The notes under the pieces: generated by a model
Databases searched by the model: none
Told to the model about the DNA's origin: nothing
The model's input: the letters and a program-made list of their open reading frames with translations, nothing else
Position numbers and translations under genes: made by a program
From: Nocardioides panacisoli
GTDB lineage: Bacteria; Actinomycetota; Actinomycetes; Propionibacteriales; Nocardioidaceae
Reading direction: 5' to 3'
DNA length: 64,000 nt
Assembly: GCF_019448235.1 (NCBI RefSeq)
Contig: NZ_CP080409.1
Span: 2,914,001 to 2,978,000, forward strand
In this document: piece after piece, positions 37,403 through 46,814 of the stretch
Layout: each line of letters opens with the position of its first letter
How positions within the stretch are numbered: the first letter of the stretch is position 1

Positions 37403-38983
37403 TCAGCGGGGGACGCGCACCAGCAGTCGCCCGTGGATGTTCTCGCAGGTCAGCTCGCGGCCCTGCCCGATGGTGTCGCCGTCGATCTGGCGCGGCACGT
37501 CGTGGTTGGCGCGCACGGTGATCTCGCGTCCGGCGAAGCGGGCCACCGACTCACCGGCCTTGCGCTCGCGGCGGGTGAGGACGCGGAGGACGAGCGGGAT
37601 CCAGCTGAGGAAGCGTCGCGGGTAGAGCAGCACGACGTCGACCTGGCCGTCGTCGATGGTGGCGTCCGGCAGCAGCGTCATGCCGCCCTGCAGGCTGCCG
37701 ACGTTGCCGATCACGACCGTCCGGGCGCGGTGCACGGTGGGGCCCTCACCGTCGACGGTGACCTCGATCTTCATCGTCGGGAACATCAGCGCCTTCAGGC
37801 CCGACCAGACGTAGGCCAGCCACCCGACCTTGGCCTTGATGTCCTCGTTGACGCCCTCCATGATCGCGGCGTCGAAGCCGAGGCCGGCCATCACTAGGAA
37901 GTGGCTGTCGTCGATGCCGTCGCCGCTGACCCGGACCATGTCGATGGCGCGGTCCTGGCCGGTGAGGGCGACGTCGATCGCGGCGCGGATGTAGAGCGGC
38001 AGCTCGAGGTTGCGCGCGAGCAGGTTGCCGGTGCCGGCGGGCAGGATCCCGACGGGGATGCCGGTGCCGGCGAGCTCGGCGCACACCTCGCGCACGGTGC
38101 CGTCGCCACCACACACCACGACCAGGTCGGCGCCCTCGACGGCGGCCTGGTGGGCCTGGCCGGTGCCGGAGTCCTCGACGGTCGTGTAGTGCCAGCGGGG
38201 CTCGGACCAACCGGCGGCGGCCGCCATCTGGGTGAGGATGCCGCGGAAGTCCTCGACGTCCTCGACCTTGCTCGGGTTGAGCACGACGGCGAGGTTGCGG
38301 CTCGTGGTCGGGATCGCCTCGGGCAGCGGATCCGCCTTCGCGGCGTGGCTGCGCGGCAGCGGGCTGTAGAGCGCCATCCCGAGCAGGACCACGCCCACGC
38401 CGAGCAGGACGCCGGCGATCACGTCGAGCGGGTAGTGGCGCCCGAGGAGCAGCCGGTCCGCGACGACGACCAGCAGCACCAGGACCACGCCGGTGCCCAG
38501 CAGGCGGCGGACGCTGCCCCGGCGGATCAGCATCGTGGAGAGCATGATCGCCAGCGCGGCGAGCCCGGCGGTCCCGGACGCGTGGCCGGAGGGGAAGGCC
38601 GGGCCGAGGTGCAGGTGGTCCATCGCCTGCCACTCCGGGCGGTCCCGGTCGACCAGCAGCTTCGCGGCGCGCATCGCCAGCCAGCCCGCGACCATCGTGG
38701 CGAGCACCAGGGTGCCGGCGCGGCGGTGACCCTTGAGGAGGAGGCCGCCGGTGAGGGCGAACGTGTAGGCGGTGAGCGCGTAGAACCCGAACGCCAGCTC
38801 CACGCCCAGCAGCGGGAGCCGCAGCCACTCCTCGCCGCGGGCCCAGCCGCGGACCTGCTCGGCGACCTCGCGGTCGACGTCGAGCACCGCGGAGACCTCG
38901 CCCACGACGAGCGCCGTGAGTGCCCCGAACCCGGCCAGGCACAGCACGGCCAGCACGAGTGGGCCGCGTCGGCTGTCCAGCAC
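37403..38983 (-). CDS. Bifunctional PAP2 phosphatase/diacylglycerol kinase-like lipid kinase
   Basis: A 526-residue fusion. The N-terminal membrane domain (about 1-210) carries the PAP2 motifs KLLVDRDRP, FPSGHASG and GRHYPLD with the catalytic histidines. The C-terminal soluble domain has the lipid-kinase motifs VVCGGDGTVREV and GILPAGTGNLLARNL. One protein may thus dephosphorylate and rephosphorylate lipids such as diacylglycerol or undecaprenol. A small hairpin (37382-37396) follows the stop. Confidence 0.93.
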   Translation of the reverse strand: MLDSRRGPLVLAVLCLAGFGALTALVVGEVSAVLDVDREVAEQVRGWARGEEWLRLPLLGVELAFGFYALTAYTFALTGGLLLKGHRRAGTLVLATMVAGWLAMRAAKLLVDRDRPEWQAMDHLHLGPAFPSGHASGTAGLAALAIMLSTMLIRRGSVRRLLGTGVVLVLLVVVADRLLLGRHYPLDVIAGVLLGVGVVLLGMALYSPLPRSHAAKADPLPEAIPTTSRNLAVVLNPSKVEDVEDFRGILTQMAAAAGWSEPRWHYTTVEDSGTGQAHQAAVEGADLVVVCGGDGTVREVCAELAGTGIPVGILPAGTGNLLARNLELPLYIRAAIDVALTGQDRAIDMVRVSGDGIDDSHFLVMAGLGFDAAIMEGVNEDIKAKVGWLAYVWSGLKALMFPTMKIEVTVDGEGPTVHRARTVVIGNVGSLQGGMTLLPDATIDDGQVDVVLLYPRRFLSWIPLVLRVLTRRERKAGESVARFAGREITVRANHDVPRQIDGDTIGQGRELTCENIHGRLLVRVPR

Positions 38984-39105
38984 CGCTGCACTCCTCGGGG
39001 TCGGCGATTCGGGTCCGGGCGAGGATATGCCGCAGCGGGCCCATCGGCGTACTCGTCGGCGCGGGAGCGACCGATGCGGCGTACGCCGACCGCTACGGTC
39101 GGGGC

Positions 39106-40128
39106 ATGAACACCGATCGCACGCTGGCCACCGAGGGCGAGACCGACGGCCAGCCGCCGCTGCACCGCGTGGGTGCGTCCGGGCTCGCCGTCTCGGCGGT
39201 GGGCCTGGGCTGCAACAACCTCGGTCGTCCCGGGGCCGCGACGGAGTCCCAGGAGGGCACCGACCGGGTCGTCGGCGCCGCGCTGGACGCCGGCATCACC
39301 TTCTTCGACGTCGCCGACACCTACGGCGGTCGCCCGGGGCTGTCGGAGGAGCGCCTCGGCGACGCGCTCGGCGGTCGGCGCGACCGCGCGATGATCGCGA
39401 CGAAGTTCGGCATGGACGCCCGCGGCGCCAACGGCGCCGACTGGGGTGCTCGCGGCTCACGGCGCTACGTGATCAGTGCCGTCGAGGCCTCGCTGCGGCG
39501 GCTCTCGACCGACCGCATCGACCTCTACCAGTTCCACACGCCGGACCCCTACACCCCGATCGAGGAGACCCTCAGCGCCCTCGACGCCCTGATCCAGGCG
39601 GGCAAGATCCGCTACGTGGGCAGCTCCAACCGCGCCGGGTGGCAGATCGCCGAGGCGGAGTTCATGGCGCGCGAGCTCGGGGTGGAGCGGTTCGTGTCCT
39701 CCCAGAGCCACTACAACCTGCTCGACCGGCGCGCCGAGCTGGAGGTGCTGCCGGTGTGCCGTGCGTACGGCATCGGCGTGCTGCCCTACTTCCCGCTCGC
39801 CGACGGCCTGCTGACCGGCAAGTACTCCGCCGGCAAGGCCCCCGACGGCAGCCGCCTCTCCCGGACCCGCCAGCACCGTGCCGAGCACGGCTCGTCGGCG
39901 CAGATGCAGGCCTACGCCGACTTCGCCAACTCCCGCGGCCTGAGCCAGGTCGAGGTCGCCATCGGCTGGCTGCTCGCCCAGGTGCCGGTCACCAGCGTGA
40001 TCGCCGGCGCGACCTCGGTCGAGCAGGTCCAGGCCAACGCGGCCGCCGCCTCCTGGAAGCCGACCCGGGAGGATCTCGACGAGCTCGACCAGCTCTTCCC
40101 GCCCCCGGACCCGATCGCCCTGTTCTGA
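39106..40128 (+). CDS. Aldo/keto reductase
   Basis: A 340-residue NADPH-dependent TIM barrel. Motifs: TFFDVADTYGG with the catalytic Asp and Tyr, ATKFGMD with the Lys, and LYQFHTPDP with the His. The C-terminal SVIAGATSVEQVQAN binds cofactor. Resembles general aldehyde/ketone reductases; substrate unknown. TACGGT (39094-39099) and 6 nt precede ATG 39106. Confidence 0.92.
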   Translation: MNTDRTLATEGETDGQPPLHRVGASGLAVSAVGLGCNNLGRPGAATESQEGTDRVVGAALDAGITFFDVADTYGGRPGLSEERLGDALGGRRDRAMIATKFGMDARGANGADWGARGSRRYVISAVEASLRRLSTDRIDLYQFHTPDPYTPIEETLSALDALIQAGKIRYVGSSNRAGWQIAEAEFMARELGVERFVSSQSHYNLLDRRAELEVLPVCRAYGIGVLPYFPLADGLLTGKYSAGKAPDGSRLSRTRQHRAEHGSSAQMQAYADFANSRGLSQVEVAIGWLLAQVPVTSVIAGATSVEQVQANAAAASWKPTREDLDELDQLFPPPDPIALF

Positions 40129-40141
40129 GTCCCCCCACGGC

Positions 40142-40215
40142 GCCGAGTCGGCGCCAACTCGGCTCCGCACCGTGCCGAGTCGGCGCCAACTCGGCCGAGT
40201 TCACGCCGACTCGGC
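40142..40215. repeat. Palindromic repeat array upstream of serS
   Basis: Three 22-bp units beginning GCCGAGT: direct at 40142-40163 and 40174-40195, inverted at 40194-40215. The two direct units are identical and start 32 bp apart, the same offset as in the array at 9070-9153 within the carboxylase gene. It fills the gap between the aldo/keto reductase and serS and could form a hairpin or terminator. Confidence 0.85.
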
Positions 40216-40251
40216 ACGGCGGGTGGGTGGGGGACCGATAGCCTCGGGGCC

Positions 40252-41520
40252 ATGATCGACCCGCGCATCCTCCGAGACGACCCCGACCGCGTCCGCGCCG
40301 CCCAGGCCCAGCGGGGGCTGTCCGCCGACGTGGTCGACGAGGCACTGCGCGCCGACCGCGACCGCAAGGCCGCGATCAACACCTTCGAGACCAAGCGGGC
40401 CGAGCAGAAGCAGGTCGGGTCGCGGATCGCCAAGGCCGACGGCGAGGAGAAGCAGGCGCTGCTGCAGCAGACCGCCGCGCTGAAGGAAGAGGTCAAGGCC
40501 GCCGAGGCCGCGCGCGGCGAGGCCGAGGACGCCTGGCAGGCCGCGCTCGCGAGCATCCCCAACCTGGCCGCTCCGGAGGCACCCGCCGGCGGCGAGGACG
40601 ACTACACCGTCCTGGAGCACGTCGGCGAGCCGGTCGAGTTCGACTTCGAGCCCCGCGACCACGTCGCGCTCGGGCAGCTGCTCGGCGCCATCGACCTCGA
40701 GCGCGGCGCCAAGGTCTCGGGCAGCCGGTTCTACTACCTCACCGGCGTCGGCGCCCAGCTGGAGTTCGCGCTGATCAACCTCGCCATGGAGCAGGCCACC
40801 GCGGCCGGCTTCACCCAGGTGATCCCGCCCTCGATGGTCAACCCCCGCGCCATGGGGGCCACCGGCTTCTTGGGCCAGGCCGCCGACGACGTCTACCGCA
40901 TCGAGGGCCAGGACATGTACCTCGTCGGCACCTCCGAGGTGCCGATGGCGGCCTACCACGCCGACGAGATCTTCGACGCCGCCGACCTGCCCCGGCGGTA
41001 CGCCGCCTTCAGCCCCTGCTTCCGCAAGGAGGCCGGCTCGCACGGCAAGGACACCCGCGGCATCATCCGCGTCCACTGGTTCGACAAGGTCGAGATGTTC
41101 GTCCACACCACGCTGGACCAGGCCGAGGCCGAGCACCAGCGGCTGCTGGCGTGGGAGAAGGAGTTCCTCGACAAGCTGGAGCTGGCCTACCGGGTCATCG
41201 ACACCGCGGCCGGCGACCTGGGCCTCTCCGCGCAGCGCAAGTTCGACTGCGAGGCGTGGATCCCGACCCAGCAGCGCTACCGCGAGCTGACCTCGACGTC
41301 GAACTGCACCGACTTCCAGTCGCGACGCCTCGACATCCGCGTCCGCGGCGAGGACGGCAACGTCCCCACCGCCACCCTCAACGGCACGCTGTGCGCGATC
41401 CCGCGCACCATCGTGGCGATCCTGGAGACCCACCAGCAGGCCGACGGGTCGGTCCGCGTCCCCGCGGCGCTGCAGCCCCACCTGGGTGGGCGCGAGGTGA
41501 TCGAACCGGTCGGTGGTTGA
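40252..41520 (+). CDS. serS: Seryl-tRNA synthetase
   Basis: A 422-residue class II synthetase charging tRNA-Ser. The N-terminal long coiled-coil arm ([20 protein letters not shown]) reaches the tRNA variable arm. Catalytic motifs 2 and 3 are [21 protein letters not shown] and [22 protein letters not shown] (40239-40244) and 7 nt precede the ATG. Two of its cognate tRNAs lie at 48.2 and 49.0 kb. Confidence 0.97.
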   Translation: MIDPRILRDDPDRVRAAQAQRGLSADVVDEALRADRDRKAAINTFETKRAEQKQVGSRIAKADGEEKQALLQQTAALKEEVKAAEAARGEAEDAWQAALASIPNLAAPEAPAGGEDDYTVLEHVGEPVEFDFEPRDHVALGQLLGAIDLERGAKVSGSRFYYLTGVGAQLEFALINLAMEQATAAGFTQVIPPSMVNPRAMGATGFLGQAADDVYRIEGQDMYLVGTSEVPMAAYHADEIFDAADLPRRYAAFSPCFRKEAGSHGKDTRGIIRVHWFDKVEMFVHTTLDQAEAEHQRLLAWEKEFLDKLELAYRVIDTAAGDLGLSAQRKFDCEAWIPTQQRYRELTSTSNCTDFQSRRLDIRVRGEDGNVPTATLNGTLCAIPRTIVAILETHQQADGSVRVPAALQPHLGGREVIEPVGG

Positions 41521-42406
41521 GGTGGTCTCGACAGGCTCGACCAACGCCGACGGCTCGACCGACGCCGTCGACTCCGGCTGGCAGCCCAAGCTGGTCGCGC
41601 TCGACATCGACGGCACGCTGCTGAAGTGGCACCACGGCACCGGCGCGAGCAGCAACGAGGTCACCCCGCTGGTCTACGCCGCCGTCGGCCGGGTGATCGA
41701 GGCCGGCGCCCACGTCGTACTCGCCAGCGGCCGCTCGCCGCTGGGCATGACCGCGATCGCCGACCTGCTCAGCCTGGAACGGCGTACGGCGGACCGCGTC
41801 TGGGTGGTGGCCTCCAACGGTGCGGTGGTCTTCCGCTACCCGCCGATGGAGGTCGTCCACGAGGAGACCTTCGACGCCTCCCGGGCCGTGCCCGCCGTCC
41901 TGGAGCACCACCCCAACGCGTTGGTGGCGGTCGAGGAGCGTGGCGTCGGCTACCGGGTCAACCGGCCGTTCCCGGCCGGGGAGCTCAACGGCGAGTTCAT
42001 CCTCACCGACGTGGCCGAGATGGTCGCCGACCCGGTCAGCCGCGTGATCATCCGCGACCCGGACGCGACGGTGGAGGAGTTCGTGGAGCTGGGCCGCAAG
42101 CTCGGGCTGCACGGCACCGACTACTTCATCGGCTGGACCGCCTGGATGGACCTCTCTCCCCAGGGCGTCTCGAAGGCCTCCGGCCTCGCCCACGTCGCCA
42201 CCGAGCTCGGCGTGGACCCCGCGGACGTGCTCGCCATCGGTGACGGCCGCAACGACATCGAGATGCTGCAGTGGGCCGGTCGCGGCGTGGCGATGGGGCA
42301 GGCGGTGGCCGAGGTGCAGGGCATCGCCGACGCGGTCACCGGCACCGTCGACGACGACGGTGCCGCCACCGAGCTCGACCGGTGGTTCCGCTCGCCGGGC
42401 GACTGA
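41513..42406 (+). CDS. HAD-superfamily (Cof-type) phosphatase
   Basis: A 297-residue HAD hydrolase. Motif I is [11 protein letters not shown] (about 24-34), motif [11 protein letters not shown], and motif [14 protein letters not shown], with a C2-type cap. Probable sugar- or cofactor-phosphate phosphatase. The start is unusual: the only in-frame start codons before motif I (GTG 41513 and GTG 41522) lie at or in a dispersed repeat, so the first 12 or so residues are repeat-derived. It overlaps the serS stop. Confidence 0.9.
   Translation: MVEVVSTGSTNADGSTDAVDSGWQPKLVALDIDGTLLKWHHGTGASSNEVTPLVYAAVGRVIEAGAHVVLASGRSPLGMTAIADLLSLERRTADRVWVVASNGAVVFRYPPMEVVHEETFDASRAVPAVLEHHPNALVAVEERGVGYRVNRPFPAGELNGEFILTDVAEMVADPVSRVIIRDPDATVEEFVELGRKLGLHGTDYFIGWTAWMDLSPQGVSKASGLAHVATELGVDPADVLAIGDGRNDIEMLQWAGRGVAMGQAVAEVQGIADAVTGTVDDDGAATELDRWFRSPGD
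41524..41542. repeat. Dispersed repeat copy at the serS/HAD junction
   Basis: GGTCTCGACAGGCTCGACC is the exact reverse complement of 30425-30443. Here it is inside coding sequence, forming the N-terminal codons of the HAD gene (residues around VSTGST). Confidence 0.8.
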
Positions 42407-42431
42407 CCGCACCGCCCCTACCATCCATCAC

Positions 42432-43040
42432 ATGGACTCCCGAGCGATCGCCCGAGTGGCGGCGTACGCCGGTCCGGGCCTGGCGCTGGCCGCGGCCGGC
42501 CTGTTCCATCCGCACTCGCTGAACCCGTCCTCGGCCCCGACGTGGTTCTGGCTGCACGTGGCGGGGCTGGCGGTCTTCCCGCTGGTCGGCGTGGCGCTCG
42601 CCATGCTGGTCCGGGGCCGCACCGACCCGCTCGCATGGGTGGTCCGGCTCGGCGCCTACGTCTACGCCACCTTCTACACCGCGCTCGACGTCATCAGCGG
42701 CATCGCAGCGGGCTACGTCACCAACGAGCTCGGTGCGGGCGTGCCGCGGCCCGACGAGGTGCGGCTGCTCTTCCGGATCGGCACCCCGCTCGGGGAGGTC
42801 GGCTCCTGGGCACTGCTGCTGGTCGCGGTGGTGCTCCTCGTCGACGCCGTACGCCGCCACGGCGGCCCGGGCGCACTGGCCCTGCTGCTCCTGCCGGGGG
42901 CGTGGCTGGTCCACGTCGACCACATCTTCAGCCCCGGTGGTGCGGCCGGGATGGCCCTGATCGGGCTCGGCACCGCTGCGATCGCCCGGCTCGAGCAGCC
43001 CGGGACCCAACAGCGCGAACACCGCCACGTCGCGGGGTGA
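42432..43040 (+). CDS. Polytopic membrane protein of unknown function
   Basis: 202 residues with about six hydrophobic helices, beginning AYAGPGLALAAAGLFHPHSL and including a histidine-bearing helix end WLVHVDHIFSPGG. Histidines at PHSL, WLHV, and HVDH might bind a metal or heme, but no family was recognised. TACCAT (42419-42424) and 7 nt precede the ATG. Confidence 0.72.
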   Translation: MDSRAIARVAAYAGPGLALAAAGLFHPHSLNPSSAPTWFWLHVAGLAVFPLVGVALAMLVRGRTDPLAWVVRLGAYVYATFYTALDVISGIAAGYVTNELGAGVPRPDEVRLLFRIGTPLGEVGSWALLLVAVVLLVDAVRRHGGPGALALLLLPGAWLVHVDHIFSPGGAAGMALIGLGTAAIARLEQPGTQQREHRHVAG

Positions 43041-43101
43041 GCGAGATCGCAGCGGGTCCGCGACGCACCGCCTTGCCCCCACGTGGTGGGATGATGGCGT
43101 G

Positions 43102-43731
43102 ATGCTGCGGATCCTCTCGCTGGCACTGGCCGGCCTGCTGGCGCTCGCCCCGGTGGCGGCGATCCCCCAGGCGGCGTACGCGTCGACGGCGCCGCAGGCG
43201 TGCGAGCCCTTCGACATCGACAACGCCAAGGAGGTCCGCGCCAAGCTCGACGCGGCCGACACCGTCTTCGAGGGGCGGGTGCAGTCGGTGGCGAAGGTGC
43301 AGACCAACGGCACGGCCGAGTTCCAGCACAAGGTGCGGGTCGTCACCGTCTACGCGGGCGACCTGGAGACCGAGGAGCCGACCACCGTGGTCACCTTCCC
43401 CCGTTCCGACGACGGGCACGGACGGATGGCCGGCGGCACCCGGCACCTGTTCTTCGCCAACGACCGCTCCGACGGCAGCCAGGTCGTCGACCGGTGCAGC
43501 GGCACCACGACGCTGCAGCAGCGGCTGCCGGACTCCCGTGCCGCACTGCTGGACCAGCTGGTCGCCGAGGAGGCGGAGTCGGCCCGCGACGTCGCGCTCG
43601 AGGAGCCCTCGGCCGGTGTCTCGGACGCGCCGTCGTTGAAGCGGCTGGCGCTGCCGGGGGCGTTGGTCAGCTTGGTCGGGCTGCTGGCCCTGGTGCTCGT
43701 CGTGGCCGTGGGGGCCCGCCGGGCCCGTTGA
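43102..43731 (+). CDS. Exported protein with C-terminal membrane anchor
   Basis: About 209 residues. The signal peptide is MLRILSLALAGLLALAPVAA. The exported domain has two cysteines (ACEPFDID and DRCSGTT) that probably pair. A final helix LALPGALVSLVGLLALVLVVAVG followed by RRAR anchors it. The architecture, with FEGRVQSV at the start of the domain, recalls TIMP/netrin-like beta domains, but this is weak. A GTG one codon upstream (43099) is an alternative start. Confidence 0.7.
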   Translation: MLRILSLALAGLLALAPVAAIPQAAYASTAPQACEPFDIDNAKEVRAKLDAADTVFEGRVQSVAKVQTNGTAEFQHKVRVVTVYAGDLETEEPTTVVTFPRSDDGHGRMAGGTRHLFFANDRSDGSQVVDRCSGTTTLQQRLPDSRAALLDQLVAEEAESARDVALEEPSAGVSDAPSLKRLALPGALVSLVGLLALVLVVAVGARRAR

Positions 43732-43743
43732 GGGACCGGCTCG

Positions 43744-44313
43744 CTACAGGTACATCCCGCCGCTGCCGTGCTCGGGGCGGCCGGACTCGTCGGGCTGCTG
43801 GCCCTGGCCCTGCTGCCCGGGCTGGGCACCGGCCGGCAGCGCGCGGCGGATCTGCTCGAACTGGGCCCGCGCCGCCATCTGCTGGGCGTAGATCGCGGTC
43901 TGGATGCCGTGGAAGAGGCCCTCGAGCCACCCCACCAGCTGGGCCTGCGCGATGCGCAGCTCGCTCTCGGAGGGAGTGCCCTCCTCGGTGAAGGGCAGGG
44001 AGAGCCGGTCCAGCTCCTCCACCAGCTCCGGTGCGAGGCCGTGCTCGAGCTCGGCGATGGAGGAGCGGTGGATCTCGGCCAGCCGGTTGCGGCTCGCCTC
44101 GTCCAACGGCGCCGCCTTCACCTCCTCCAGGAGCTGGCGGATCATGCTGCCGATGCGCATCACCTTCGCCGGCTGCTCGACCAGGTCGGTGATGGAGTTG
44201 TGCTCGTCCTCCTGCGCCGCCATCGGCTGGCCGTCGGGCCCGATCACCATGATCGGGTCGCCCTGGGGCTTGCCGGAGGCCTCGGGCGAGCCGTTCTCGG
44301 TCGAGTCAGTCAT
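43744..44313 (-). CDS. bpa: Bacterial proteasome activator (Bpa/PafE, DUF2587)
   Basis: 189 residues. The central helical core is LVEQPAKVMRIGSMIRQLLEE through LVGWLEGLFHGIQTAIYAQQM, as in Bpa/PafE, which forms a dodecameric ring that opens the 20S proteasome without ATP. The disordered tail ends GGMYL, corresponding to the GQYL (HbYX-like) docking motif with the penultimate Tyr retained. TAGAGT (44321-44326, minus strand) lies 7 nt before the ATG. Proteasome genes are outside the window. Confidence 0.93.
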   Translation of the reverse strand: MTDSTENGSPEASGKPQGDPIMVIGPDGQPMAAQEDEHNSITDLVEQPAKVMRIGSMIRQLLEEVKAAPLDEASRNRLAEIHRSSIAELEHGLAPELVEELDRLSLPFTEEGTPSESELRIAQAQLVGWLEGLFHGIQTAIYAQQMAARAQFEQIRRALPAGAQPGQQGQGQQPDESGRPEHGSGGMYL

Positions 44314-44354
44314 GCCTCCGACTCTAGTTCAGCGGTGGTGCCGCCCGACCGGGG

Positions 44355-45335
44355 TCAGTCTCCTCCGGGGGTCAGCAGCACCTTGCCGGTGTGGCTGCTC
44401 TCCTCCAGCACCCGGTGCGCGTCGGCGGCCAGCGCAAGGGGGTACGTCGCATGCACCGTCGGCTTCACCGCCTCGTCGGCGACCAGCGGCCAGACGTGCT
44501 CCACCACCGAGGCGCAGATGGCGGCCTTGTCGGCCTCGCCGCGCGAACGCAGCGCGGTCGCGATCACCGCGCCGCGCTTGCCGAGCAGCTTGGCGATGTT
44601 GAGCTCGCCCTTGATGCCGCCCTGCATGCCGATGATGACCAGCCGGCCCTGCTCGGCGAGCACGCTGACGTTGCGGTCGAGGTACTTCGCGCCCATGTTG
44701 TCCAACACCACGTCGGCCCCGCCGGCGGCCTCGCGGACCACCTCCACGAAGTCCTCCTCGTGGTAGTCGATCGCCCGCTCGGCACCGAGCCGCTCGCACG
44801 TGGCGCGCTTCTCCGGCGTACCGGCGGTGGTGAAGACCCGGGCGCCGAACCGGCTCGCGAGCTGGATCGCGAAGGTGCCGATGCCGCCGGCGCCACCGTG
44901 CACCAGCAGCGTCTCGCCCTCACGCAGCCCGGCGACCATGAAGACGTTGGACCACACCGTGCACGCCACCTCGGGCAGCGCCGCCGCGGTGACGAGGTCG
45001 ACGCCCTCGGGCACCGGCATCAGCTGGCCGGCCGGCACGGCCACCTTGGCGGCGTACCCGCCGCCGGCCAGCAGTGCGCACACCTCGTCACCGACCTGCC
45101 AGTCGGTCACGCCCTCGCCGAGCGCGGCGACGGTGCCGCTGCACTCCAGGCCGAGCACCTCCGAGGCGCCCGGCGGCGGTGGGTAGAGGCCCTGGCGCTG
45201 CAGCAGGTCCGCACGGTTGATCGCGGTCGCGGCGACGTCGAGGACGACCTCGCCGGGGCCGGGCTCGGGGTCGGGGAGTTCGGTCAGGGCGAGGGCGTCG
45301 GCCCCGCCGGGCTCGGTCACGGTGACAGCCTGCAT
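44355..45335 (-). CDS. NAD(P)H-quinone oxidoreductase (zinc-independent MDR, PIG3-like)
   Basis: 326 residues of the medium-chain reductase family: NRADLLQRQGLYPPPPGA, LGLECSGTVAALG, and the nucleotide loop LVHGGAGGIGTFAIQLA. Catalytic zinc cysteines are absent. It reduces quinones with NADPH. The ATG at 45335 is supported by TAGGGT (45343-45348, minus strand) 7 nt upstream. Confidence 0.92.
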   Translation of the reverse strand: MQAVTVTEPGGADALALTELPDPEPGPGEVVLDVAATAINRADLLQRQGLYPPPPGASEVLGLECSGTVAALGEGVTDWQVGDEVCALLAGGGYAAKVAVPAGQLMPVPEGVDLVTAAALPEVACTVWSNVFMVAGLREGETLLVHGGAGGIGTFAIQLASRFGARVFTTAGTPEKRATCERLGAERAIDYHEEDFVEVVREAAGGADVVLDNMGAKYLDRNVSVLAEQGRLVIIGMQGGIKGELNIAKLLGKRGAVIATALRSRGEADKAAICASVVEHVWPLVADEAVKPTVHATYPLALAADAHRVLEESSHTGKVLLTPGGD

Positions 45336-45374
45336 GTCCCTCACCCTAGGACCTGTCGGTCGGGGCGGGACGCC

Positions 45375-45950
45375 TCACTCCGGGCCGGGGTCGGCCAGGT
45401 CGCGCAGGTCGGTCCACGAGTCCACGTCGCGGTGCTCCCGGTCGTGTGCGGGGACGGCCGCGAGGTCCAGGGGCGCCAGCAGCGAGTGCAGCGAGGCGCC
45501 GTGCTGCTCCTCCAGCGGGGGGCGGGCGGCGTCGAGTCCCGCGGTGCGCAGCACCAGGGCCAGCTGTCGGTGGCCGCCGGGGTCGGTCAGGGCGGCGCCG
45601 TCACGGCCCTCGGCCGCATCCCGGAGCCGGCGGATCGTCGTCGTGGTCACCCGCGGCATGTCCACCGCCAGCACCGCCACCGTCGCGAAGCTGCCGAACA
45701 GCGCGTCCCGGCCGGTCAGCAGGCCCGCCACGGGGCCGCCGTACGCCGGGTCCTCGCGGACGAACGTCACCGGCCGGTCGGTGGGCACCTGGGTGCCGAC
45801 CACGACCACCTCGGCGGCGTCCACCACCGCCTCCAGGGCGTGGGCGAGCAGCGTGCGGCCGTCGACCTCGATCGAGGCCTTGTCGGCGCCGCCGAGGCGG
45901 CTGCCGCGACCACCCGCGAGCACGATCGCGGCGAAGCTGTCCAGACTCAT
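45375..45950 (-). CDS. mobA: Molybdenum cofactor guanylyltransferase-like protein
   Basis: 191 residues. The nucleotidyltransferase signature VLAGGRGSRLGGADKASIEVDG is at the start, followed by AVDMPRVTTTTI, typical of MobA, which attaches GMP to molybdopterin. No other molybdenum genes are near. ATG 45950 gives the family N-terminus. Confidence 0.87.
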   Translation of the reverse strand: MSLDSFAAIVLAGGRGSRLGGADKASIEVDGRTLLAHALEAVVDAAEVVVVGTQVPTDRPVTFVREDPAYGGPVAGLLTGRDALFGSFATVAVLAVDMPRVTTTTIRRLRDAAEGRDGAALTDPGGHRQLALVLRTAGLDAARPPLEEQHGASLHSLLAPLDLAAVPAHDREHRDVDSWTDLRDLADPGPE

Positions 45951-46024
45951 CGTGGCGAGTCTGTCACGACGCACCGTCGACCCGGGGCTGTCCAAGTGAC
46001 CGCTGGTTCGACACACTGGGGGCC

Positions 46025-46804
46025 GTGAGTGAAGCGCTGGAGATCGCCCTGGTCCAGGCGGCGTCCGACCTGGACCCCGAGTCGAACCGAGCCGCCCTGG
46101 ACCGGCTCACCCCGACCGACGCCGACCTCGTCGTGTTCCCCGAGGCCTTCGCCCGGGACTTCGGCGAGCCGGGCTCGGACGTCGGTCCGTACGCCGAGCC
46201 GCTGGACGGCCCGTTCGCCACCGAGGTCGCCCGGGTCGCCGCCGACCGCGGCACGACCGTGGTCGCGGGCATGTTCGAGCAGAGCGAGGACCCCGAGCGG
46301 CCCTACAACACGCTCGTGGTGCGCGGCGCCGTCGAGACCGCCTACCGCAAGATCCACCTTTACGACTCCTTCGGCTACAAGGAGTCCGACCGGCTCATGC
46401 CCGGTCCGGAGGAGCCCGTGCTTGCCGAGATCGGCGGCTGGCAGGTCGGGTTCCTCACCTGCTACGACCTCCGGTTCCCCGAGCTGGCGCGGGCGCTGGT
46501 CGACCGCGGCGCGGAGCTGCTGGTCGTGCCGGCCGCCTGGGTGGCCGGGCCGCGCAAGGTCGACCACTGGAGCACGCTGCTCGCCGCACGGGCCATCGAG
46601 AACACCGTCTACGTCGCCGCCGTGGGCCAGACCGCACCGCGCTACTGCGGCCACTCGATGGTCGTCGACCCCTTCGGCGACGTCGTGGCCGAGGTCGGCC
46701 CCGGCGACCCCGACGACCCGCTGGTGATCACCGCGCGCGCCGAGCGCGAGGTGCTGGACGAGGCGCGTCGTACCAACCCCTCGCTCGCGAACCGCCGCTT
46801 GTAG
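46025..46804 (+). CDS. Carbon-nitrogen hydrolase (nitrilase superfamily)
   Basis: A 259-residue amidase-type enzyme with the full Glu-Lys-Cys triad: Glu40 (VFPEAF), Lys109 (YRKIHLYD) and Cys146 (LTCYDLRFPE). It resembles the Nit1/deaminated-glutathione amidase branch, suggesting repair of deaminated metabolites, but other amides are possible. GTG start. Its TAG stop provides the first bases of the next gene's -10. Confidence 0.92.
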   Translation: MSEALEIALVQAASDLDPESNRAALDRLTPTDADLVVFPEAFARDFGEPGSDVGPYAEPLDGPFATEVARVAADRGTTVVAGMFEQSEDPERPYNTLVVRGAVETAYRKIHLYDSFGYKESDRLMPGPEEPVLAEIGGWQVGFLTCYDLRFPELARALVDRGAELLVVPAAWVAGPRKVDHWSTLLAARAIENTVYVAAVGQTAPRYCGHSMVVDPFGDVVAEVGPGDPDDPLVITARAEREVLDEARRTNPSLANRRL

Positions 46805-46814
46805 GCTTCCCGCC

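Noticed and set aside
40142..40215. Insertion sequence
   Set aside because: No transposase gene or target duplication; the element is under 80 bp.
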